Assembly: GCF_001522545.3 (NCBI RefSeq)
Contig: NC_031771.1
Coordinates: 66,417,981 to 66,481,980 of the forward strand
Length of the DNA stretch: 64,000 nt
Reading direction: 5' to 3'
DNA from: Parus major
Taxonomy: Eukaryota > Chordata > Aves > Passeriformes > Paridae
This document shows, one piece after another, positions 12,008 through 24,122 of this stretch. Every line of letters starts with the position of its first letter. Position 1 is the first letter of the stretch. The position numbers and the translations under genes are program-made. Below the pieces are notes generated by a model. The model did not search any database and had not been told where the DNA came from. It saw only the letters and a program-made list of their open reading frames with translations.

Positions 12008-14034
12008 AGGATAAAGGGATGCTAAAGGCCCAGAGCAGGATGGTTCAGACCCTGCCTAAGGCTGCCAGAGGAGGCAATGCTCCTGAGGAGAGGGAAAATA
12101 TTCAATTTGTTAAATGAGGTCCCTAAGCTCTGGTTTGCTTTGTGGCCCCAGGCTCCCAGCCATCCCCCAGGCCACGAGCAAGGGCAGAAGTCTCACCACC
12201 ACCACTGCTCAATTTTCCCCAGGCCTCTGCTGCCCCCAGCTCATTCTTCCCACTGGAAATATTCCCAGGGAAAGGAAAAATGTCCTTTTCTAGGACAAAC
12301 TCTCCCCTTGCAAGGCAGCAAGGCGCTGCAGGGCAGGAAATCCATGGGAAGAGCCGGCTACACATCATTTTTGGGAGTCATTGAGCACCACTTCCCCTTC
12401 TTTTGAGGGTCAGCAGCAGCACAGGGTGGAGATTACAATTTTTCCTGGGAAGTTCAGAGCGAGGTTTTGCTGTTGAAAAGTGAATAGTAAAAATTTCCCC
12501 GTGGAAGGAACATCCAGCTTGGAAATGCCTTTAAGCTGTTTTATTCTGATAGTGTTCAACTGCCACTAACAGAGAAACCCTCATCTGATAACACTGGTGT
12601 TAAATGAGTGTGATAAGCCCCAGAAACAAGTAACTTCCAAACAGGGGTTGTCCCTCGTTTTGTTTTACAGGGACAGACATTTCCAGAGAAAGCCGTCCTT
12701 TCCAATTTCCCTCCTCTCAACAAACATCTCCCCTGAAAGTGATGAGCACAACCCATTCCCAAAGGGAAGTCACTTCAGGAAATACACTTTCAAGCAGCTG
12801 GAGCCAGAAAAAAGTGACCCAGCTCAGCTCCATCTCCTGCAGCCCCTGGCACTTGATCCACCCCGGGAGAGATCCCAGCTCTGGGTAATTAAGAGAACAC
12901 ACTCTGGAACCGAGCCCAGTGAAAGCAAACATGTGTTCCTTAAGTGCATTGACATTTATTATGGTAAAATTCCCTTTTCTTGTTGCATTTTCCGCGTTTC
13001 TGCTCTCCAGCATCATGGCCTGGGGGCAGGAAGGGTTTGCTGAGGCAGCTGGAGATTTTTCAGAGCTGTTATTTTATACATGAAGCTGCACCTACATGCT
13101 CCATTCTCCAGGAAAAGAAAAAAAAAAAAAGGAAATAAACCCTGTCAGCAACTCATCCACAGGAGAAGATTGTCTCAAGCATTCAGAAGGAAAAAAACAA
13201 AGGGAAGGCCAAGGGAAAATGGGATTGTTGGGCATTTCATCAGTTCCTGGAGGAGGAACCAGCCCAGCTGCAGGGTGATCCTCTGGTCCTCTCTGAAGTT
13301 TCCAGCAGTGCTGATGTGCACTGGAGGTTATCTGGACATCAGCTGGTAAAACAAACCAGAAGGACTGTGACAGAATCCTCCTTCCCAATCTCCATCAACC
13401 TGTAATCCTCCTTCCCAATCTCCAGGCCAGATGGTGGAGAATTGGACTGGTTGGTTTCTTCTCCCACGGGGTGGAAGTCGGGGACTGGAGGATTCACACG
13501 GCCTCCACGCTGGTCTTGGATGTGGTTTGGTGTCCACACTCAGCTCCTTCCCATCAAAAAGGACCTTGAGAAGGTGGACAGTGCATCCAAGTGAGAAGAT
13601 TTAACATTTAGACAGCACAAAGGGTGAGGAATGGTAAAACTGAGATAAAGGAGGAAAGGAAAAGCTCAGCTTCCCACAATTGAAGCATTGTGATGTGTAG
13701 GACTGACTGCATGCACTCACTTCCCACTGAGGATTAAGAATTTAGTTTGGCAGTCAGGAAGCACCAAAGGCTGGGAAAATGTTTGGAACTTGCTGTGAAC
13801 GTTTCAGGCCCTCTCTGGGAGCAGGGGTCAGAATTGGGTTTGGAATAAACCCCCAGAGGAAGGGCTGAGGTGGGACCCTGCTTCTGAGGAGGTGCTGTAG
13901 ATCTTTCTGGCAGCTCTCACAGTGGCCACAAGTTCTTTTGGGGTTTTCACTGTTGCCATTACATCAGTGCCTCTCCTCATCCTGCCCCATCTCATGTCCA
14001 GCCTCATGCCACTGAAGTTCACAGGACCATCTTA
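12008..14034. other. Non-coding stretch
   Basis: No gene or classified repeat recognised. A short A-run at 13116-13129 and a local duplication of 'cctccttcccaatctcca' (about 13377 and 13407) are the only structures I see. Confidence 0.35.
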
Positions 14035-14165
14035 GAATCATGGAATGTTTGGGTGGGAAGGGACCTTAGAGATCTTCTCGTTCCAACCCCCTGCCCTGGT
14101 CAGGGACACCTTCCACTGGGCCAGGTTGCTCCGAGCCCTGTCCAACCTCGTCCATTTTAGAGCCA
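14035..14165 (-). repeat. CR1 LINE 3' fragment
   Basis: Antisense: 'agaatcatggaatgtttgg', 'gtgggaagggaccttagag', 'ccctgccctggtcagggac', 'ccaggttgctccgagccc'. A clean 3' end, short copy. Confidence 0.88.
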
Positions 14166-14540
14166 TGGCAGTGGTGCTGTCCTCAGGATGGGGCTGCTCT
14201 CCTCAATCCTCCACGGAATCATTTGGGAAAGACCTGTGAGGTCACTGAGATCTCTGTCCCTGCCCATGTCCCCACGCGTCCTGTTCGTGACCGAAGCAGT
14301 TCTGGGTGACTCCATGCTGGGGGATCAGAATTGCAGGATAAACTCCACTGGCTCCCATCTCCATCCCAGCAAGGAACCAGAGTGAACAGATGTCTCTTCT
14401 GAGCTGCCCAGATGGTTCAGAGGCTGCGAAAGGCGTAAGAAGGATCATAGCCCACGGCGGCTTTCAAGTGGCCAAACAGATCTGGAGTGAGCAATGACCT
14501 TCATCAACCTCCTTAATGGAAAACGTGTCCTTGCAGCAGC

Positions 14541-14563
14541 AGGAGGAGGAGGAGGAGGAGAGG
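14541..14563. repeat. (GGA)n microsatellite
   Basis: A run of about seven 'gga/agg' triplets. Confidence 0.8.
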
Positions 14564-15051
14564 ATGAGGAGGAATCTCTTTCTCTGCATCTCTCACAGAT
14601 ATTTTGGCTGTGCAAACATTTTGAAGTGAGACCAGCCTGCAGTTTGCTCTCACCACTGGAAAATCCACTTTTCCACCCCAATTTTTTGCTTTCTAGGCAG
14701 CTTGCCAGTGAGCACCTAATCATGTTAGAGGAAAAGCACTTCCTTGGGATGGAGGCAAGCATTGGAAATAAAGGAAAATGTGGGCTGATCTCTGTGAGGG
14801 GGGTGAGGCAAAAGCTCCACCAGGAAATAGACTTGTGAAGCTCTTCACTGCAGGAATGGCGTCTTTGGTGTCCAAATGATCATTAGATGGAGTAAAAGTG
14901 GGTCTGGAGACATTCAAAGAGAAGATGGATGAATGGGATGTCTGGAAGTCTTGGTTCTAAGGTGCTCAAAGCAGCACTTCAGGATCTCCAAGGTTGTGTG
15001 TTGAAATGTCTTCCCCACAAAATATTTCTCATTCCAAAATAATTTCAAGTT

Positions 15052-15145
15052 TAGTGGAAGGTGTCACTGCCCAGGGCAGGTGGTTTGGAACCAGAGGATC
15101 TTTAAGGTCCTTTTCAACCCAAACCGTTCTATGATTCCGTGATTT
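15052..15145 (+). repeat. CR1 LINE 3' fragment
   Basis: Sense 3' end only: 'agtggaaggtgtcactgcc', 'ctttaaggtccttttcaac', 'ccaaaccgttctatgattc'. Heavily 5'-truncated. Confidence 0.8.
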
Positions 15146-17863
15146 TCCATGGGAAAACTTCAGAGAAAGATCTCCGGCCACCTCCTGTGTCAAATCTCTG
15201 AAAGTGCTCAGCTCCAGACACCTGAATTCACTTTTTCATGGGGTAAAAGACTGGTTTCTACACTGAAATTAAAGTGTTTTTTCTGAAGGGCTCCTGACTA
15301 CCAGAGTGAGGGCTCAGATAAAATTGGTCCCTGGGAAACATCAAATGTTGGGGCTTTTTTCTGTGTTCCTAACCCAGATGAGGACAGGGCTAACATGACA
15401 ATTTAGGATTCTTGCTCCCAAGAGGTTCTTGGAATGGATAGGAAAGGATTGTCCTCTACCAGAGAGGAGGGAAGGAGCTGTGGAGGTCTGGGTTTGTAGA
15501 GCTTGTCCTGTGGGGGGCTCTCCATTGGATGTGAGAGCATTTGTCCAACTGCTTGGAAAGCAGATGGAAAAACCTTCCTCTGGTCACTCCTATTTTAAAT
15601 TATGCATCCTCCATCTGCTGCCTCGAGCAGAGACGTGCTCACAGAGCTGCTGCCTTCCCAAAATAACCCAGGACTTTGGGAGAGGCTTTGCACAGCCCTG
15701 CCTTGCCTGGCCCAGGCTCTCTCAGCTTCTCTCCTGTGCTGCTGTTGCTGAAGGGGAAGGTTGGATGTGACCTGGAGGGAGCAGAGTGGCTCAGGTTTGG
15801 CCAGCCCAGCCAAAATACCACCATGCCAAAGGAAAGTATTCCCTCTTTCAGCCCTCTGTTGGGAATTTTACATCCTTTGCTTTGGCTGCTCCAAGAGACC
15901 TGCATGGGGAGGGTCTCAGTGTGGCACCTGAAAATGGCACTGAGAGGCCACAAGCACAGCCTGAGCCCTGGATGGGCTTTCAATTTGGAAAGCTCTGTGT
16001 CACAGCACTCCTTAGGATGGGTGTTGGCACCCTCAGGAGGCTGCTCCTGCTTTCCCTCCAGTTCAGAGCATCCCTGGATGAAGGTGGAAATGTGTTGGCC
16101 CAGCACATCCCTGGAGCAGAACCAGGGTCCCTTCCCTCAGGTCCCCTCCATCCTTGCCAGCCCTGCTTCACCACACTGCACATGTTTCATTCTTTGCCTC
16201 TTTCCCCTGACTCTAAATCAGTTCTGTCAGCTCCTTAATTATTTTAATTTTTCTTCATTCTCCAAATCCCTCAAATATATTTTATATATAGGGTACAGGC
16301 TTAAAAAAGAAAGCTACCGCTGTGCCCTTGCCTCTGAAATATTACCAGAAAAATGTGTGTATTTCATCCCTGCCTTTCATTTTTCCAGACATTTTCTGCT
16401 TTGAAGAAGCTTGAAACAGTAATAGACTGATGGCTACACTCCAACTCTATTGATTAACAGTGAGTGGTCAAGCTCTTCAGTGCCTGAAAATACATCCAGA
16501 AACGGGGACAGGTGAATTATTGCATTTTCCCGCAGATGGAAGGAGTGGGGGGAGGATAAAACCTACAAGGGGGACTTCAAAAGACCTGCCCTCCCCGTGT
16601 CCAAATCCCCACTGGTGTGAAGTCCTGGTGTGGGGGAGGACCAGAGATTCTTTCAGTGGCTCAGCCCAGCAGAGGGCTAAATCATTTATAAATATTGCAG
16701 CTCCTAATTGCCGCTGTTTAACGAGAGGAGAGCAGAGAAGGGAAGCGAGTGGCAACACTCTCCCACAGTTTGAAGCAAGAGCTCAGTGCTGAGAGCAGAA
16801 ATCTCTTCCCAGCCATTCCAGTCCTCACCAAAGGTCACATTTTCAGTGCACTTTAGGACAAAAACTAAAGGAAGCATTGCAGGCTGCAGGATTTGCAGAA
16901 GCCCAGGGGCTGTGAAGAAGTTGTGCTGATGGACAGTGGGACAGAAAGCTTTCCAGAAGGATTCCTCTTGGGAATCCAGGAGCTTGGAAGCTCCTGGAGC
17001 TGCTGGGCTCCAGAGATAACAGCCTGTGGGCTCCTGTGGAGGCAAGGAAGAGGAGCAAAGTTTGGAAGCAGAGGGGAGACCTCACTTTCAGGTTCCATGA
17101 CCACATCCCCCCACCCCTCCACCTCCTCTGGGAAAGATGTGAGGTTGCACCAAGCATCAGATATTCCATTTTTCCCTCAGAAAGATGGGGAATGTTTTTT
17201 TTTTTTTGAAGTCTGACTTCTGCTGGGATGGGAAATCTTCCTCTTACTTGAATTCCAGTTGTGTGCCCGGGCTGAGGGGCAGGTGAGGGCAGGTGCCAGG
17301 GGGGATGATGAGCACTGCACCACTGCAGCTTGCAGGGTGAGTCAGGGAGAATTTGCAGCTCCTCTGCTGCACCTGCTGCAATATTTGGTGTATTTGAGAG
17401 TATTTCCTAAACTGTCTTTCAACTGAGCAGCCAAGCAAAGTTTTCCCCTTGTATTTTAGGTACTGAAACACCAACTCCCAAGGCTGTTCAGGGCGTTCCA
17501 AAACTGCCATTTCCAATCCTTCTGCAGTTAACTCTGAGTGATGCTTGCTCAGCTGGAATAGATCACCAAACTCAGGTCCTGACAGGATTAATGCACTGGA
17601 AAAAGGCTCCAGCCCTTCAGTGAGGCCGGGTGCTCTCTGAACACAGCAGCTTTATGAGCCCCACGTGTGGCTGGTGAGTTTGGGAAGGACCAGAAATGTT
17701 CCAGTGGGGAGATGTGGAGGGAAATAAAATAGAGGCAGCAACAGAATGAACAAGCAACTGTAGGAAGGAGAGATATGAAGGAAATGTTTTCATCTGCAAA
17801 AATGCCTCAGTGAATAGCTGGGTGAGAGTCACTGATATTAGGACACATGTGAAAGCTGGGGAG
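15146..17863. other. Non-coding stretch, no repeat recognised
   Basis: Nearly 2.7 kb free of CR1. A 242-codon open frame (15676-16404, +) crosses it but shows no domain, no codon bias and overlaps two other open frames, so I do not call it. No splice-flanked exon recognised. Confidence 0.35.
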
Positions 17864-18108
17864 TTCAAAGGAGAATGGATCTTTGGGCACAGTAAACTAA
17901 AGGAAATTCAAAGGAAAATGGATCTTTGGGCACAGTAAACTAAAGGAAATTCAAAGGAGAATGGATCTTTGGGCACAATAAAGGAAATTCAAAGGAGAAT
18001 GGGTTTTTGGGCACAATAAAGAAAGTTCAAAGGAGAATGAATCTTTGGGCACAACAAACTAAAGGAAATTCAAAGGAGAATGGATCTTTGGGCACAATAA
18101 ACTAAAGG
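17864..18108. repeat. 43/38-bp tandem repeat, 6 units
   Basis: Six tandem copies of a unit beginning 'ttcaaaggagaatggatct' and continuing 'ttgggcacagtaaactaaa'. Units are 43 bp, except that units 3 and 4 lack five bases ('ctaaa'), giving 38-bp units. Copies differ by few substitutions, so the array is fairly young. It lies in otherwise unique DNA and shows no coding potential. Confidence 0.93.
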
Positions 18109-21100
18109 AGGTGATGGTACAGAAGTCCAGGCAGCTGAAACACAACAAGAAAACAAAGGAGTAAAGGCCCATTCTCCTTCATTCTGATTATCTTTTAATG
18201 GAATGGGATTTAACTTGTGTTATTCTCTTTACATCCAAGAGACTTTGCCAAGGGGTTTTCATCTGTTCTGTGGAACTCTCAGCCCCCATTTCAAGTCAGA
18301 ACATTTCCCAAAGGCTTTTTGCAGGAGGAACTTTCTTGGAGAGTGGGGCTCTGAGCATCCTTGTGACAGAGAGTGATTCAGCCTCACCAACTGCTCTGAC
18401 CCCAATCTCACCTTCTTCCTCCCCAAGCCTGTATTTGCACATCTCTTTTCCTTTCTGCATGTTTGAATTCAATAGCTTTTCTTTATTTATTATTTTTTTT
18501 TTTAAGTACTGGTAAGGGACTGTTTGTTGGATGGTGACAAATCTGTTGTCTGAGCAGCTTTCCTAATAAACCAGATTATTTTTGTTGATGCTGATAGCTA
18601 CAGAAACCAGTATCTGCCATGGATCTGCATCATCTGTTTTGACTCCACACTCCTCAGGAGAGCATCTGCTTGTTTCCCACGTTATGATCAGGAGCTTCAA
18701 TACTCACACGGGGTAACTCACCCCACTCCACTTCCATCCATTCATTTCCACATGGGCAGCTCCAAACCCTTGGGAATTCCCCCTGATGGATGTGGGGCTG
18801 GGATCATATTAAAACAGATTAAGGGTAAGCAATAAGTAGCAATAAAACCACATCCATGCAGCTTTAATATCAGCAGTGGAGCAGCATCCCCGAGCACAAT
18901 TTCATCGATTTTAGTGGAATTATGTCATGCATTCATTTGAGCCAGAACCACAATATATATTCCAGTGCTCCTGGAAACCCTCTTGGAATTTATTCTCCAG
19001 TGGAGGAGGTTCCATTCAAGTAAAGAGATGCCAGTTTTAAGCACTGATCAGAAAATATCGCAGCAGAGCCCAGCAGAGGGATTGCAGAGGACCTCGCAGC
19101 AGACTGACCTTTTGCTGTGTGGCAGGGAGATTGCTGGAAAGAAGGGAACAATTAAAGAGTTATTTGTTGAGGGCACCCAGGGGCACTAAAACCCCTGCAT
19201 TACAGCAGGCCTGGACTCTGGCTGTGCCCTTTTTATTCAGCTTGCAAAGGAAGCTCCTCTCGAGAAACAGATACAATATTTTTGCAGCCGGTGACAAGAG
19301 AGCCTTGACGAATTTCAGATCAGCTCACTTGGAGGGAACAAAGGCTGCCCAAGTGAGTCAAGTTCACTCCCCAGTAGCCATGACAACACTTTCAAGAACT
19401 CACAGTTTAGGGAAAAAGGGAAATAAATTCTGATTGGCGACACAAAGTGATCCATTACTGCTCCTCTGTTATCTGCAAGTGCCTGGACAGCCCCAAAGTT
19501 GAGAAAGAGATGCTTGGTGACATCCTGGGGAGGAGGGAGGATGTGTTTTACCCCAGATGATTTCAGAGCTCAGGGAAGGGCAGGATGGGATGCTGCAGAC
19601 CCTTCCTGTGTGCTCTTGGAAAGCAGGGGAAGGAGGTGGGGCTGGTTCCCTCCTGTTCCTCACTCGGGTGCTTCTGGAAGATGTTTTGACTCCCAGGACT
19701 TCATCAGAGGAACAAAACAGGAACAGAATGTTCATCCTGAGGTGCCTCAGGATGCAGGAGGAAGCCTGAGATGCTGCAGGAGAGCAGAACAGTCAGACCT
19801 GAAGGGGACCCTGGGATGGGAACCAGCTGGCCCCTTGTCCAGGGTTACAACCAGCAGCAGGTCAGGAATGTCATCATACTCCAAATCCTTGCTCAGTGGA
19901 AGTGTTTCCTGGCAAGTGCTTGCCTTGCAAGTCACATCTGCTCTTTGAAAGTCTATTTCCCTCCTTTCCATTCCCTCAGGAAGTTTGCTACAATTTTATT
20001 AGGGTTTTTGTCTTCTTTTCTTTTTTTATTCTTCTTTTTGCCTGTAATAGCTGCCCTCTGGCTGTATCTCTTTTCTGCTTCTCATCCAGACAGCTTCTGC
20101 CAGTGTTAGTACCCATCTGGACTGTGGGAAACCAGAACCTTCACTGGGCAGTAAAGGGTCAGTGGGAGCTTCAGAGTTTCACAAGCAGAGGAAAAAGGGA
20201 TTAAGATCAATGGTTGCTTCCTTTGCCAGTCCCAAATGGGGTCAGCAGGGCAGGAGACGGGTCCTGTGCTGTCCTGGAAATGTGTCTGCTCCCAGCCAGA
20301 GGGTCAGGAACAGTAAATCCATTATTCTGTCCTGTCCAGCTTCATTAAAGAAGAGGGAAAATAAAACCAGTGACAAGTGTGTGGTTGATGGGAACCACAG
20401 TGATACAATGGCCTGTTCCTCAGGAAGCATCCATGTCTATTCCAGGGCCTCCTAAAAGCCTTCTCAGATGGTTCCAGGAGGCCTGGAGACAGCCCTTTTC
20501 CACAGGGGGATGGGACTGCAGCCCTGGCAGATGAAAATAAGGATTGAGCACATCCTGAGAGAGCTGGAGCTGTTTGCCCACCAGGGTGTGTTGGGTGCCT
20601 CCACCTCTGCACCTCCAAAGTCTGGAATAGGTCACAAGCACAACACCACCCCAAAAATTCTCCTCTCCTCTGTCCTGCCCCACTGCAGCTCTGAAATCTC
20701 CTTTCCTTGCACTGAAATCTCTCTGGACACAACTGCAATCCATTTAAAATGTGAGATTTTCACTAATCCTAGAGCATTAGCAAACAAACCCCACCTCTCC
20801 CGAGGAAACAGAGCTGGCTGTGCATGGGGGTGACTCCCACCACCACATCAAGAACTAAGGGGAGCACTTTTGCCTTTAGCTCTGCAGGAATCTGTGATCT
20901 CACTGAGGAGTTTTGTTCCAGGTGGGATCAGCTTTCCAAACTCACCCGTGAACAAAAGTGTTTTCCATCAGACCAATGAAAAACGCTTCCACTTCATTCA
21001 AGTGAAAAAGGTTCATTTCAATTTCAGTCTCTTTTTATAATTTGGTTTTCACCACGCAGAATGAAAACCTGGGGAGGGTTTTCAGTTCTGCAGGGTTTGA

Positions 21101-21637
21101 CATAATGAAATGCAGCAATAAGAAAAGAGTCTTTTAAAGAGAAGGAATCCTATTAAAGGACAGCACAGTTGCAGCCTTTAGAAGAGCCAAACACCTCCAG
21201 AACCACTGTGTTTTCCAAGAAGTGGGGATTAATAGGGATTAATAGGGATTGGTGACCATTAGGAGCCCCACTGGAAGCGTGGTCATGTCCTACAAGGAGA
21301 GGAGGAGGTGGCTGGGGCACTCACCAGCACTCTTGGGGTCACCTTCATCAGGTTCCTGATCCATCCACCAGCATTTGGAAGGTCTCCACATCAGTCAAAC
21401 TTCCAGCAGCTCATCCTGAGGTGCTGGAGCTGCAAATGCTTCAGGAGGAATCACTTTGTTGTGGGGAGAAGCTTCCACTCCGTGCCCCTGGACGGGCTGA
21501 GCTCTCCAGCCCCACCAGAGGCACAGCCACGACCTCCAGGGATCATCAGGGGCCCCTCAGCAGGTGACAACAGGGAGACCCCCCTAAAATGAAGGGTTTT
21601 TCAACTTGAGGTAACTCCCACTCACCCAAACCTGACA
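18109..21637. other. Non-coding stretch
   Basis: About 3.5 kb without a recognised gene or CR1. It holds T-rich runs near 18491 and 20015-20040 and a threefold 'attaatagggatt' duplication at about 21227-21250. Nothing else identifiable. Confidence 0.35.
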
Positions 21638-21772
21638 ACCATGGAATAGTTCAGGCTGGAAGGGACCTTTAGAGGTCTTTAAGTCCTGCAGTGAGCAGGG
21701 ACATCTTTGGCAGGGTCAGGTTGTTCAAAGCCCCACCCATCCTGGCCTTGAATGTTTCCAGGGATTCTGATT
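21638..21772 (-). repeat. CR1 LINE 3' fragment
   Basis: Antisense: 'ccatggaatagttcaggct', 'ggaagggacctttagaggt', 'cctggccttgaatgtttcc'. It is directly followed by a second CR1 piece of another subfamily. Confidence 0.8.
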
Positions 21773-21775
21773 TTC

Positions 21776-22025
21776 AGATAATCATTAAGGTTGGAAAAAC
21801 CCTCTAAGATAAGCGAGTCCAGCATCCCCCAGCTCTTTCACAGCCACCACTGCCCCACGTCCCCAAATGCCACAGCCACGTGGCTTTTAAATCCCCCCAG
21901 GGATGGGAACTCTGGCCCTGCCCTGGGCAGTTGTGCCAGTGGTTCATAACCCTTTCCATGAAGAAATCACCCCTAATATCCAACCTAAACCTCCCAGCAG
22001 CTTTGCCTTCCAACCTCAGCTGTCT
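21776..22025 (-). repeat. Second CR1 fragment, different subfamily
   Basis: Antisense: 'ataatcattaaggttggaa', 'aagcgagtccagcatcccc', 'gtggcttttaaatcccccc', 'ccatgaagaaatcacccct', 'aatatccaacctaaacctc'. It matches the older type also seen at 3692. The join with the upstream copy suggests nested or adjacent insertion. Confidence 0.8.
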
Positions 22026-23262
22026 CCAACGCCTTTGGATACTTTTTTTCCTGGAAAAATAACATTACAGCGAGTCTCTAGGAGCTCAGCTGCTTCAGAA
22101 ACCAGACCCCTCCAGAACTCAGAGCCTGTGGATTGGAAACAAACTCTTTAAAGAAAATACTCCTTGAAATCCCTCCCTGCGCCCGGGGCTTTGCAAACCT
22201 CCACTTACTCCTGGCATCCGTCTCCAGATTGTGTCACTCGCCAGCTCAGTTAAGAAGTTGATTTGAATATTGTTTTATCACACTGTGCCTTGCAGACAGC
22301 ATTGAGTCAGCTTAAAACCAGCGCAGTGTGTACTGGCTCCCAGTTAATTATAGGCATAAAACATCATTTACTCCACTGAAAGGAAATACTTGGAATCCAG
22401 AGGGCTCTTTGCTGCAGATGCCGGTTCCTGCGCGGGGTTTTGTTTCCTCTCCATTGTCTCAGGGACAGTTTTGTTGTTGGGGGATTACAAATCTTTGAGG
22501 GCCGTGTCCAGACTTCCCTCAGTGCAGGGGTGAGGGTGTTTTGCTGACAATTTTGTTTTTCAAAGAGCTTTAATTCAACCCTCGGGAAAGAAAGGAGGAA
22601 ATTGCACCCTCAGTAAATAATTGCCTGTCTCTTGCCTGGGGTTTTTTAGGTACCTGTCCTTCCTTCAGCAGGGTCTGGCTTGGTCCCTAAAGAATTCCTT
22701 CACTTGTTGGACTTTCCTCCTGTTCCAGCTCTCCAGGCAGCAGATAAGTCATGGTTTTAATGCCCTAATTGAGGATTTTTTTCCCCAAAAGCCACACATT
22801 TGCACTGTGCCTCCCTCTCAAACCATTCACAGGAGCTGCATCCTGCCCATTGTTGCCTGAACATTGCAGGGAATGTTATTTCCATCACAGGGGTTGCAAC
22901 AACTCTTAAACCCACGTAATAAATGCATCTCATTAACTAAATCCATCTCATTAAATCACCTGAGGGCTGAAGGGAGGCAAGGGCTGATCAGGGCGCTCCT
23001 TGTCGTGGTTGTAGCTCACGGACACGGCCCAAGCACAAACTCAGAGTTATTCTGGGAGCGTTTGCACGTGTGGGAGTTTCTGGAGAGACTCTGGAGAGGG
23101 TTTGTGGCCACAGAGCAGCCCCGAGGTTTGCCCAGGAGGTTCAGGGTTGCCCAGGAGGCTCAGGGTGGCCTTGGCCAGGTGCCTGGGCACAGGGAGGCAG
23201 CTGGGGAAGGAGCGTGGCTGGGGACATACGGCGGAGCTGCAGCATCCCACCCTCTCCCTCAG
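22026..23262. other. Non-coding stretch with a conserved-element-like block
   Basis: No gene recognised. 22200-22400 is repeat-free and of even composition with TAATTA and TTGATT motifs, resembling conserved non-coding DNA. 22905-22960 has a small 'atctcattaa' direct duplication. Confidence 0.35.
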
Positions 23263-23349
23263 GCTGTCAGGAGCGCTTCAAATCGGTGGGAGAAGAGCAG
23301 GCACGAGCTGGAACATCTCAGGAAGCTCCAGTGGGAGCAGCAATTTCTG
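23263..23349 (+). CDS. Candidate orphan exon (29 codons, phase 0)
   Basis: Not recognised as any known gene. The acceptor side is a good pyrimidine tract ('cctctccctc' then AG at 23261-23262); the donor side is 'tttctg' followed by GTGAGC at 23350. The 87 bases between form exactly 29 open codons, rich in Glu, Arg, Lys, His and Leu with a heptad-like spacing, as in a coiled coil (it includes the residues SRHELEHLRKLQWEQQFL). Phase-0 ends would let it be included or skipped without a frameshift. No neighbouring exon was identified, so this may be chance or a relic. Confidence 0.22.
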
Positions 23350-23684
23350 GTGAGCACTGGGAGGGCTGATCCTGGAGGGGGACACTTTGTTCCTGGCAGT
23401 GTTTGAGGCATTTGGGAAGGGCAGGAGCGAGGGGGAAATGTTTTGCTTGTGGAAGGGCACGTAACCAAATTCTCTGTCTCTGTTGCTGAATGAGAAAGCA
23501 GCTCGTGCACCTGGTTTTTTAGCAGATCTGGTGTGAGACTTAAGTGTTCTCAGGTTTCTCCTGACCAGAGCATCGGCAGGGAGGGTGGGAAGGGAAGGAT
23601 GTTTTAATTTGTCTGGCCAGATGCTCTTCTTGAGCAGTGAACTCAATCCTATCTCAACACTTCCCTGGATTCCTTCCCTAGATT

Positions 23685-24122
23685 TGCTCCAGCACGGATG
23701 CAGAGGGAGGACCAAGATGATCAGAGGATGGAGCAGCTCTGCTGGGAGGAAAAGCTGAGAGAATTGGGATTGTTCAGCCTGGAGAAGAGAAGGCTTTGGG
23801 GTGACCTCATTGTGGCCTTCCAGGACCTGAAGGGAGCTACAAGAAAGATGGAGAGAGACTGGAGAGACAGGACAAGGAGGAAATGGCTTCAAACTGACAG
23901 TAGGGTTAGGTGAAATATGAGAAAAAAGATCTTTACTGTGAGGGTGATGAAGCACTGGAACAGGGTGCCCAGAGAAGCTGTGGCTGCCCCAGGGTCCCTG
24001 GAAGTGTCCAAGGCCAGGTTGGACGGGGCTTGGAGCACCCTGGGATGGTGGAAGATGTGGAATGAGATGACCTTTAAGGTTCTTTCCAAGCCAGACCATT
24101 CCATCATTCTGTGATTCTATGA
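23685..24122 (+). repeat. CR1 LINE fragment, long copy
   Basis: Sense: 'ggagaagagaaggctttgg', 'ggtgacctcattgtggcct', 'ttactgtgagggtgatga', 'agcactggaacagggtgcc', 'agaagctgtggctgcccca', ending 'ccattccatcattctgtg' and 'attctatga'. The terminal 8-bp repeats are well kept. A 329-codon open frame on the other strand is a shadow of it. Confidence 0.92.

Noticed and set aside
15676..16404. 242-codon plus-strand frame
   Set aside because: No recognisable domain, no coding-like codon use, and overlapping open frames in two other phases. Chance frame length in GC-moderate DNA.
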